Shown here one piece after another: positions 56,307 through 62,864 of a DNA stretch of 64,000 nt. The stretch is taken from NCBI RefSeq assembly GCF_040931995.1, contig NZ_CP162412.1:248001-312000 (forward strand), read 5' to 3'. Made by a program: the position numbers and the translations under genes. The first letter of the stretch is position 1. Each line of letters opens with the position of its first letter. Below the pieces are notes generated by a model that saw only the letters and a list, made by a program, of their open reading frames with translations, was not told the origin of the DNA and ran no database searches. The stretch comes from Pelagovum sp. HNIBRBA483 (GTDB lineage Bacteria; Pseudomonadota; Alphaproteobacteria; Rhodobacterales; Rhodobacteraceae).

Positions 56307-58557
56307 GGCAGAAAATAATAGCGCTGACTCCGCACTCTACGCAGACACACTCGCCAACTTCGAGCATTCTCGCAGTGCCGCGGGTCGCCCTGTTTGTTAT
56401 GCGCGCGAACAACTCAGGTTCGCTCTCCTCCGCATATTACTGATCATCGCCGGCAGTTTGACGTTCTTTATCTTTGCGAACGAGCGCATTGCGTGGCTGG
56501 GCCTGATCATCTGCCTGCTCACCGAACTGTCCGAAGATGCCTATCTCATGTGGATGCGCCGCCAGTCTGGGCGCTTTCTGGCCTCGAGGGTCAACTTTGT
56601 CTTGATCTGCCTCTTCGCCTTTTTCCAAGCCAGCGGATTCTCACTAGCGACTTGGATGACATGGCTGATCACGCTTGAGTTCTTGCCTGATGTGACGATG
56701 ATCCTATTCCTGAGCGTGGTCGCGGCGGGCGCATCTTATGTGATCTCGCACATGTTCTGGCCCGCAATTTTGCGCACCATCCCTCCGGCGATCGCCGCTT
56801 TCTATATCGTTAATTTTACGTTCGCTAACCTCACAATAGAACAATCTTCGGGGTTCTCGATTTTCGTCGCGACAACTCTCCTTATCGCCATCCTGACCGC
56901 CATGCTCATTGGCGCGGTCTATTTCAGCATGAGAGATAGGGAGAAAATCCGCCGAGAGCTGCTCGCTTCGCAGGTCGCGCTGGCTGATACGATTGCCGAT
57001 TTGCACACGAAAGCCGTTGAACTGCGCAAGATGGCAACGATCTCCGAACAATCCGCCGATCCGGTCGCAATCATCGATTCAGGTGGGCTGATCACATGGA
57101 TCAACCCCGCCTTTGAAAAGACTTTCGGTTTCTGCACATCTCAGGCCCATGGCCGGACACTTCGTCAGCTCATTGGCGGTGAGGAGACGGATGAAAAAGC
57201 CATCGCGAAGGCCGATGAGGCGATACGGACGGGTCAGCACACCCGCTTCGAGATCGCCAACTACACCAGGGACGGGATCCGCATTTGGACCGAAGCAAGC
57301 CTGAATCCAGTTCTCGGTGATGAAGGCCAGCTGGAGCATGTCGTCTGCATCATCCGCGATATCGGCAATTTCAAACAGCGCCAGTCACGCCTCGTTGCCG
57401 CGCGTTTCCAAGCGGAGCAAACCGCGCGTGCGCGTGCCGATATACTGGCGAATATGAGTCACGAAATCCGCACCCCGATGAATGGCATCCTCGGCATGAC
57501 CGACCTGCTGATGCAGACACAACTTTCCGGCGCTCAGCGCGCTTATGCCGAAGCGATTGAAAGTTCCGGCCGCAGTCTTCTGACGATCATCAACGACATC
57601 CTCGATTTCTCGAAGCTTGAGGCAGGCGCACTCGAAATTTCGCCCGTCCAGGCATCCGTGACGCGTGTGATTAACGATGTGTTCAACCTGTTGCGCCCGA
57701 TGGCCGATGCCAAGGCGCTCAAACTGGAATGCGAAGTCTCCGATGATGTGCCCGAGTTGGTCATGGTCGATGAGGTACGCCTGCGCCAAATCCTCACAAA
57801 CCTTGTCGGCAACGCGCTCAAATTCACCGAAGAGGGCAAGGTGAGCGTCTCCGTTCTTGCCGAGGCAGGTTCATTGATCCTGATGATTACCGATACCGGC
57901 ATCGGCATTCCATTCGACAAACAGGAGCGCATATTCGATCAGTACGCTCAGGTCGCAAGCGCGCAAAACCGCGCCGTCAGGGGCACCGGTCTTGGGTTGG
58001 CTATCTCGCGGCTTCTGGCGCGTTTGATGGGGGGCGATGTGACCATCGCTGAGTCGGTACCTGGCAAAGGCACCACGTTCCGTGTCTCGGTTGAATTCAG
58101 CCATGTGGCAGAGGCCAAATTCGTCGAGGAGTCTGGCCGCAGCAGCGAGGAACGGATCGCCTTCCTCAAAGACCAATTCAACGGCCGGACAGTTCTCATC
58201 GCAGAGGATAACGCCCTCAACGCAACCCTGCTGGAGACGTACCTGTCCAAACTCGGGATCGAAACCATGGTCGCGGTCAACGGCCTGATCGCGGTTGACC
58301 GTTTTGCCGAACATCGCCCGTTCATGATCTTCATGGACGTCAACATGCCTGAAATGAACGGTCTCGATGCCTGTCGTGAGATTCGCAAGATGCGGGGCGA
58401 ACAGCCGCTGATCATCGCCCTCACCGCCTCTGCTTTCGATCAGGACCGCGAAGCCTGCCTTGAGGCGGGGATGGATGAGTTCCTCTCCAAGCCGCTTTTG
58501 GGCGACGATCTGTACCGCAAACTCGAACAGATGTTTGAACAGGGCGTCGTGGCCTAA
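56299..58557 (+). CDS. Hybrid histidine kinase with PAS domain, inside NAD-salvage operon
   Basis: A 752-residue protein. TTG at 56299 overlapping the pncA stop region is the likely start, since no ATG or GTG fits before the first helix. About six membrane helices at 40-210, coiled linker, PAS domain about 247-360 (EQSADPVAIIDSGGLITWINPAFEKTFG in part), HisKA with His388 (ANMSHEIRTPMNGILGM), ATPase with N box (NLVGNALKFTEEGK), ITDTGIGIP and GTGLGLAISRLL, and a receiver domain 630-745 with Asp680 (IFMDVNMPEMNG) and Lys in EFLSKPLL. No DNA-binding output. Its ligand is unknown; the place between pncA and pncB hints at NAD metabolism. Confidence 0.9.
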   Translation: MNRAENNSADSALYADTLANFEHSRSAAGRPVCYAREQLRFALLRILLIIAGSLTFFIFANERIAWLGLIICLLTELSEDAYLMWMRRQSGRFLASRVNFVLICLFAFFQASGFSLATWMTWLITLEFLPDVTMILFLSVVAAGASYVISHMFWPAILRTIPPAIAAFYIVNFTFANLTIEQSSGFSIFVATTLLIAILTAMLIGAVYFSMRDREKIRRELLASQVALADTIADLHTKAVELRKMATISEQSADPVAIIDSGGLITWINPAFEKTFGFCTSQAHGRTLRQLIGGEETDEKAIAKADEAIRTGQHTRFEIANYTRDGIRIWTEASLNPVLGDEGQLEHVVCIIRDIGNFKQRQSRLVAARFQAEQTARARADILANMSHEIRTPMNGILGMTDLLMQTQLSGAQRAYAEAIESSGRSLLTIINDILDFSKLEAGALEISPVQASVTRVINDVFNLLRPMADAKALKLECEVSDDVPELVMVDEVRLRQILTNLVGNALKFTEEGKVSVSVLAEAGSLILMITDTGIGIPFDKQERIFDQYAQVASAQNRAVRGTGLGLAISRLLARLMGGDVTIAESVPGKGTTFRVSVEFSHVAEAKFVEESGRSSEERIAFLKDQFNGRTVLIAEDNALNATLLETYLSKLGIETMVAVNGLIAVDRFAEHRPFMIFMDVNMPEMNGLDACREIRKMRGEQPLIIALTASAFDQDREACLEAGMDEFLSKPLLGDDLYRKLEQMFEQGVVA

Positions 58558-58623
58558 CCAATTCCTGCTTGGCGCAGGCCCCTTTGATCCCGTATCACTA
58601 CCGAGCACCTCAGGAGGCCGCGC

Positions 58624-59913
58624 ATGGACATCGCCACCCGCGTCTGGAACCACAAGTGGAAGATCGACCCGATCGTCCGCTCCCTCATTGATACCGATTT
58701 CTACAAGCTTCTGATGTGCCAGTCGGTGTTCCGCAATCGCCGCGACACCACCGTCACCTTTTCCCTGATCAACCGCAGCAGCCACGTCCCCTTGGCAGAG
58801 CTGATCGACGAGGGCGAACTGCGCGAACAGCTCGACCACATCCGCTCCCTCTCGCTCTCCCGTGGCGAAAGCACATGGCTGCGCGGCAACACCTTCTATG
58901 GCAAGCGCCAGATGTTCCGCCCCGATTTCATGGAGTGGTTCGAAAACCTCCGCCTGCCGCCCTACCACCTCGAAAAACGCAATGGCCAGTATGAGTTGAC
59001 CTTCGAAGGATCCTGGCCCGAGGTCATGCTGTGGGAAATCCCCGCCCTCGCCGTGCTGATGGAGCTGCGCTCCCGCGCCGTGCTCGACCGCATGGACAAG
59101 TTCGAGCTGCAAGTCCTCTACGCCCGCGCGATGACCAAGCTCTGGGAAAAGATCGAGCGCCTCCGCGCTGTTGACGGCCTCCGCCTCGCGGATTTCGGCA
59201 CCCGCCGCCGCCATTCCTTCCTCTGGCAGGATTGGACCGTACAGGCGATGATGGAAGGCTTGGGCGACAAATTCGTCGGCACCTCCAATTGCCGCATCGC
59301 CATGCGCCGCGATATCGAGGCCATCGGCACCAACGCCCACGAGCTGCCGATGGTCTATGCCGCGCTGGCCGAAGATGACGCCGCGCTGGCCCGCGCTCCA
59401 TATGACGTGCTGGCCGACTGGCACGAGGAGCACGACGGCAACCTCCGCATCATCCTGCCCGACACTTACGGCACCGAAGGCTTCCTCTCCCGCGCCCCCG
59501 ACTGGCTCGCTGGCTGGACAGGTATCCGCATCGACAGCGGCGCGCCCGAGGCTGGAGCCGAAACCGCGATCCGCTGGTGGAAAGAGCGCGGCGAAGACCC
59601 CCGCGACAAGCTGGTGATCTTCTCCGACGGACTGGACGCCGACCGCATCATCGCCCTGCAAGAACAGTTCGCAGGGCGGGTGAAGGTTTCCTTCGGCTGG
59701 GGCACGCTCTTGACGAACGACTTCCGCGGCTTGGTGAAAGACGACGCGCTGGCGCCGTTCTCCCTCGTGTGCAAAGCCGTTAGCGCCAATGGCCGCCCGA
59801 CGGTCAAGCTGAGCGACAACCCGAATAAGGCGATGGGGCCAGACGCCGAGATCGCCCGCTACAAGCGGGTTTTCGGCGTCGGTGAACAAAAGCCGCTGGA
59901 AGTGGTGGTGTAG
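58624..59913 (+). CDS. pncB: Nicotinate phosphoribosyltransferase
   Basis: A 429-residue enzyme of the PncB type. N-terminus KIDPIVRSLIDTDFYKLLMCQSVF with the conserved TDFYK, EIPALAVLMELR, GTRRRHSFLWQDW, the phosphoribosyl-binding region TGIRIDSGAPEAGAETAIRWW and IFSDGLDADRIIAL, then SFGWGTLLTNDF. It condenses nicotinate with PRPP to nicotinate mononucleotide, the step after PncA. CAGGAGG precedes the ATG. The 66-bp gap after the kinase gene has no clear terminator, so the three genes are likely cotranscribed. Confidence 0.95.
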   Translation: MDIATRVWNHKWKIDPIVRSLIDTDFYKLLMCQSVFRNRRDTTVTFSLINRSSHVPLAELIDEGELREQLDHIRSLSLSRGESTWLRGNTFYGKRQMFRPDFMEWFENLRLPPYHLEKRNGQYELTFEGSWPEVMLWEIPALAVLMELRSRAVLDRMDKFELQVLYARAMTKLWEKIERLRAVDGLRLADFGTRRRHSFLWQDWTVQAMMEGLGDKFVGTSNCRIAMRRDIEAIGTNAHELPMVYAALAEDDAALARAPYDVLADWHEEHDGNLRIILPDTYGTEGFLSRAPDWLAGWTGIRIDSGAPEAGAETAIRWWKERGEDPRDKLVIFSDGLDADRIIALQEQFAGRVKVSFGWGTLLTNDFRGLVKDDALAPFSLVCKAVSANGRPTVKLSDNPNKAMGPDAEIARYKRVFGVGEQKPLEVVV

Positions 59914-60146
59914 CCCCGCCCGAACAGCGCCGCAGGCGCCGGGCGCGCGCCGGACCGCCCCCACGGTCTGGCGCGATGTCACCCGCGAGCAACGCCCTAA
60001 GGTCATCCGGTCTTGGCTGGCATAAAGCGCCATGTTCAGAGGGAAAGGCGCCAGCCCTCGGTCCGGCGCGTGCCCTTCGACTTTCTACGATTCAATTAAA
60101 GCGCATCGCCAAGGCGGTTTCCAAGATCCCCTCGGTATTCAGGTAA

Positions 60147-60560
60147 TCACTCCACCTTCCCCCTCAGCGCCTTCACTTCCCCCCGCTTCTTCTTCTCGTC
60201 CAGCCGCCGCCGGACGCTTCCCTTCGTTGGGCGGGTAGGGACGCGGCGTTTGGGGGTTTCCGTGGCTTTGCGGATCAGCGCCACCAGCCGCTCCCGCGCG
60301 ATCTCGCGGTTGCGGGCTTGGCTGCGGGTGTCTTGCACAAAGAGCACCACCGCGCCTTCGGTCGTCCATTTCTGCCCCGCCAGTCGCTTCAGCCGCCGCT
60401 TCACCGCCTCCGGCAGCGAGGGGCTCCGCGCCGCCTCGAAGCGCAGCTCCACCGCCGTCGAAACCTTGTTCACATTCTGCCCGCCTGGGCCGCTGGCGCG
60501 GGCGAACTGCTCGGTCAGTTCCCAGTCCTGAAGGGAGATGGTGTCGGTGATCTGGAGCAT
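60147..60560 (-). CDS. arfB: ArfB-type ribosome-rescue peptidyl-tRNA hydrolase
   Basis: A 137-residue protein. The class I release-factor catalytic loop is FARASGPGGQNVNKVSTAVELRF (in part) with GGQ at about residues 26-28. The C-terminus is a long basic tail (KRRVPTRPTKGSVRRRLDEKKKRGEVK in part), which in ArfB enters the empty mRNA channel of stalled ribosomes. It frees peptides from non-stop complexes without a stop codon. Single gene; its upstream region carries phased repeats (60625-60666). The 233-bp gap to pncB on the other side shows nothing certain. Confidence 0.93.
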   Translation of the reverse strand: MLQITDTISLQDWELTEQFARASGPGGQNVNKVSTAVELRFEAARSPSLPEAVKRRLKRLAGQKWTTEGAVVLFVQDTRSQARNREIARERLVALIRKATETPKRRVPTRPTKGSVRRRLDEKKKRGEVKALRGKVE

Positions 60561-60624
60561 CTCTTTACGGGGCGGTTCGGGGTGAAAATCAGGGCCAGTC
60601 TAGCCGAAAAATGCTGCAGGTGCG

Positions 60625-60666
60625 ATATGCATAGGTTGTGCATCAGTTGTGCATGGATTGTGCACC
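60625..60666. repeat. 11-bp-phased TTGTGCAT repeat array upstream of arfB
   Basis: TTGTGCAT at 60636-60643 and 60647-60654, TTGTGCAC at 60658-60665, and a degenerate ATATGCAT at 60625-60632: four units with exact 11-bp period. A further related TTGTGCGT stands at 60682-60689. The units lie 65-130 bp upstream of the arfB start, between it and the terminator of the small unit at 60717-60747. They look like an array of protein-binding half-sites on one face of the helix. Confidence 0.65.
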
Positions 60667-60708
60667 GCATATTCGGGCATTTTGTGCGTGGTTTTTCTGC
60701 GCTGCAGC

Positions 60709-60747
60709 GAATGAAAAAGGGCCGCCCTGGCGACAGGTGCGGCCCTT
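60709..60747 (-). terminator. Terminator of the small transcription unit
   Basis: On the minus strand a 9-bp stem (AAGGGCCGC/GCGGCCCTT) with an inner CCTG/CAGG helix closed by a 4-nt loop is followed by TTTTTCATT. A strong Rho-independent terminator with no annotated long gene directly upstream other than the 18-codon frame. Confidence 0.85.
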
Positions 60748-60756
60748 CGAAAGTTC

Positions 60757-60887
60757 AGGAGGTGGGGTCGGTTAGATCACGTCCCACCTGGGGGTTTTCG
60801 TCAGCCAAGGGCTGCCTTAGCGACGGACCTCCCAAGTTGTCCCGACACCTTTCTCCAATACCTTTCTAGACACTGGATCACCTCCTT
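60757..60887 (-). ncRNA. Possible structured regulatory RNA around the small ORF
   Basis: In minus-strand reading order the unit holds AGGAGGTG (60886-60879, the ribosome-binding site), AGGTGGG (60789-60783) and CCCCACCTCCT (60767-60757). The last can pair either with the second (AGGTGGG/CCCACCT, 7 bp) or with the first (AGGAGGTG/CACCTCCT, 8 bp). Thus two exclusive folds would expose or hide the ribosome-binding site. This is read from base complementarity only; no RNA family was recognised. Confidence 0.5.
60817..60873 (-). CDS. 18-residue small ORF with perfect Shine-Dalgarno site
   Basis: GTG start at 60873, stop TAA at 60819-60817; peptide MSRKVLEKGVGTTWEVRR. An in-frame ATG at 60891 would add six residues (MKGGDP). 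The ribosome-binding site AAAGGAGGTGATCC is centred correctly (7 nt between GGAGG and GTG), and the plus-strand segment CTGGATCACCTCCTTTC at 60873-60889 is identical to the conserved 16S rRNA 3' end, so up to 17 base pairs with the ribosome are possible. Basic, no signal, no membrane helix. Function unknown; it may be a leader peptide, a ribosome-capturing decoy or a small protein. Its own terminator follows at 60747-60709. Confidence 0.6.
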   Translation of the reverse strand: MSRKVLEKGVGTTWEVRR

Positions 60888-60916
60888 TCATTGATTTCGC
60901 CTATGGGTAAGGTGCC

Positions 60917-60936
60917 ACAGATTTTGTATCTGTCAA
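60917..60936 (-). promoter_or_regulatory. Promoter/operator candidate of the small unit
   Basis: On the minus strand a perfect -35 TTGACA lies at 60936-60931; the -10 17 bp further is poor. The inverted repeat ACAGAT-TTTGT-ATCTGT at 60917-60933 overlaps the -35 element and could be an operator. Confidence 0.45.
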
Positions 60937-60974
60937 ATAAAAATCCACTACTAATCGTAGTTTTCCATACGGCC

Positions 60975-62348
60975 TCACCGGGTTTCGGTGGTGTCTGCGT
61001 CGCCCTCGGGGTTCACGAAGGTCAGCAGGACAAGGCCGATCACGAACAGTCCGATCACCGGCGAAACGCCCAGCCGCGGGCTTTGGGTCCAGAGCGTGAA
61101 GATCCCGATCAGAGCAGGCGCCAGAAAGGCCGTCGCCTTGCCGGAAAGTGCAAACAGCCCGAACGCTTCCGTCGGCCGCCCCTCCGTCGCATGCCGCACC
61201 ATCATCGTCCGACTAGCCGCATACACAGCCCCCCCCGCCCCACCAATCGCGGCGCCGCAGAGGTAGAAAATGATGTCCGGAAGATTGCTACCTTCAGCCA
61301 GCGGAAGGCCGAAAAGGCTCTCGCGCGTCATCCCGACGATGATCGTGCAGACAAGCATAAGTACCCAAATACATACGCGAATTACCGGCTTTGGCCCAAA
61401 GCGGCTATCGAACATGCCGCCGATATATGTGGCTATTCCCGCAGTCACAGCGCCGACGATCCCGAACACCGCAATCATCGTCAATGACCAGTCCAGAACC
61501 AGTCGCGCATAGACCCCGCCAAAGCCATAAAGCGCGTTCAAGGCGTCCCGATAGAACATCGAAGACGCAAGGAAGCTTGCTAGGCTGCGGCGCTTGAACA
61601 CCGAGGATATGGAGGCTCTCAGGTCGCTTAACGCGGCTCCAATTCCGCCTTGCTTGACCACAGGTTTCGATTCCCTGACCCATAGGAAATAGGGGATCAT
61701 AAAGACAATATACCAGATCGCGATAAAGGGGCCTACGACGCGCGTACCCTCTCGGCTTTCGGGGTTAAGCCCGAATGCTGGCTCCGTACCGATGAGCGTC
61801 GTTCCTGCGGTATCATTCGCCTCGAAAAAGAACAAAAGCATGATGAAAAGGCTCAATACACCGCCCCAATAGCCGAAGGATGCACCCGATCCGCTGATCT
61901 TCCCAATCGCCTCACGGCCACCAAGACTTGGCAATTGTGCATTGGTAAATATCAGCGCGAATTCGGCGGCGATAAAGCCAAGCGAAAAGGCATAAAGGGT
62001 GAACCATAGCCCGCTTCCATTGGGCAAAAGATGCCACATCATCCAAGCGGAAATAACGTAAACGACGGAGAAGCCGAAGATCCATGGCATGCGCCTTCCA
62101 GTGCTGTCCGCATAAGCGCCGAGGACTGGACCGAGGAAGGCGATGACCAATCCCGCCATTGTCTGCCCCAAGGACCACATCGATTGCGCGCGCGCGTCGG
62201 CTGCCTCTTCCGATAATCCGTTTGTCAGGAAGAAATCGGCCGCAACACCCGCAAAATAAGGCCCAAAGATAAAGGTTAGCCCAAGGGTATAGTAAGGTTG
62301 TGCCGCCCAGTCGAAGCACATCCAGCCGAAAACCCGCCTCTTGTTCAT
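60975..62348 (-). CDS. UMF1-type major facilitator transporter
   Basis: A 457-residue membrane protein with about 12 helices. The N-terminus FGWMCFDWAAQPYYTLGLTFIFGPYF (in part) and PVLGAYADSTGRRMPWIFGFSVVYV show the UMF1/Atg22-like subgroup, where FDWA and D-x-x-GRR-x-P are marks. Central loop about 185-240; later SLASFLASSMFYRDALNALYGFGGVYA. Some members export amino acids or peptides; the substrate here is unknown. Start at 62348 chosen, 62360 possible. Its stop lies 84 bp before the small unit, on the same strand, with no terminator between, so read-through into that unit is possible. Confidence 0.88.
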   Translation of the reverse strand: MNKRRVFGWMCFDWAAQPYYTLGLTFIFGPYFAGVAADFFLTNGLSEEAADARAQSMWSLGQTMAGLVIAFLGPVLGAYADSTGRRMPWIFGFSVVYVISAWMMWHLLPNGSGLWFTLYAFSLGFIAAEFALIFTNAQLPSLGGREAIGKISGSGASFGYWGGVLSLFIMLLFFFEANDTAGTTLIGTEPAFGLNPESREGTRVVGPFIAIWYIVFMIPYFLWVRESKPVVKQGGIGAALSDLRASISSVFKRRSLASFLASSMFYRDALNALYGFGGVYARLVLDWSLTMIAVFGIVGAVTAGIATYIGGMFDSRFGPKPVIRVCIWVLMLVCTIIVGMTRESLFGLPLAEGSNLPDIIFYLCGAAIGGAGGAVYAASRTMMVRHATEGRPTEAFGLFALSGKATAFLAPALIGIFTLWTQSPRLGVSPVIGLFVIGLVLLTFVNPEGDADTTETR

Positions 62349-62488
62349 CGGGAACCCCATCCGTGTGTCTGCCGTCAGTAAGACCGCCAATGTGGCTTCA
62401 TGGCAAGCATTCCGTTCCGGTAGCCATTAAGGGATTGCCCTGTGTGGCAATGATGACTACCTCACTGACGTAGACAGAAAGGACGGCC

Positions 62489-62776
62489 ATGGTTTCCATT
62501 TTCCAGATTTTGATGCTGATCCTTGGCATCGCGCGCTTCTTCATCATCGTTCATTTTGTGATGAGCTGGCTTATCGGCTTCAACGTACTGAACGTCCGGC
62601 AGCCGTTGGTCGCCCAGATATGGTATGGGTTGCAGCGCTTGCTTGAACCGATCTACGGGCCGATCCGTCGCATGCTGCCGAATATGGGCGGGCTGGATCT
62701 TGCGCCACTCGTCGCGCTGATCGCGATCTATGCGCTCGAAATCATTCTGCGGAACAACGTCGCCGTCTTCTACTAA
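62489..62776 (+). CDS. YggT-family membrane protein
   Basis: A 95-residue protein with two membrane helices (ILMLILGIARFFIIVHFVMSWLI and DLAPLVALIAIYALEIIL) and the YggT motif LQRLLEPIYGPIRRMLPNMGGLDLAPLV (in part). Members are found in most bacteria and are linked to osmotic tolerance, FtsZ/divisome placing or membrane maintenance, without a firm biochemical role. AAAGGA precedes the ATG. Divergent from the MFS gene; recQ follows after 88 bp. Confidence 0.9.
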   Translation: MVSIFQILMLILGIARFFIIVHFVMSWLIGFNVLNVRQPLVAQIWYGLQRLLEPIYGPIRRMLPNMGGLDLAPLVALIAIYALEIILRNNVAVFY

Positions 62777-62864
62777 GAGCAGCGTAAGCGGCCCTTGCCT
62801 GATGCTTTCGGCTGTGGGATCGTAGCGTTAACGAGCAGTTCAGAATAGACAGGTACATTTCCCC

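Noticed and set aside
57871-60033. A 720-codon minus-strand open frame opposite the kinase and pncB genes
   Set aside because: It is a GC-driven shadow: the plus-strand products have clear catalytic motifs, whereas the antisense product has no recognisable domain.
59914-60146. Gap between pncB and arfB examined for a gene or RNA
   Set aside because: GC-rich start with several short repeats, but no convincing terminator, ORF or RNA structure was found.
60873-60889. A 17-nt identity to the 3' end of 16S rRNA as a sign of an rRNA fragment
   Set aside because: The flanking bases do not match 16S rRNA; on the other strand the segment is a ribosome-binding site directly before an ORF.
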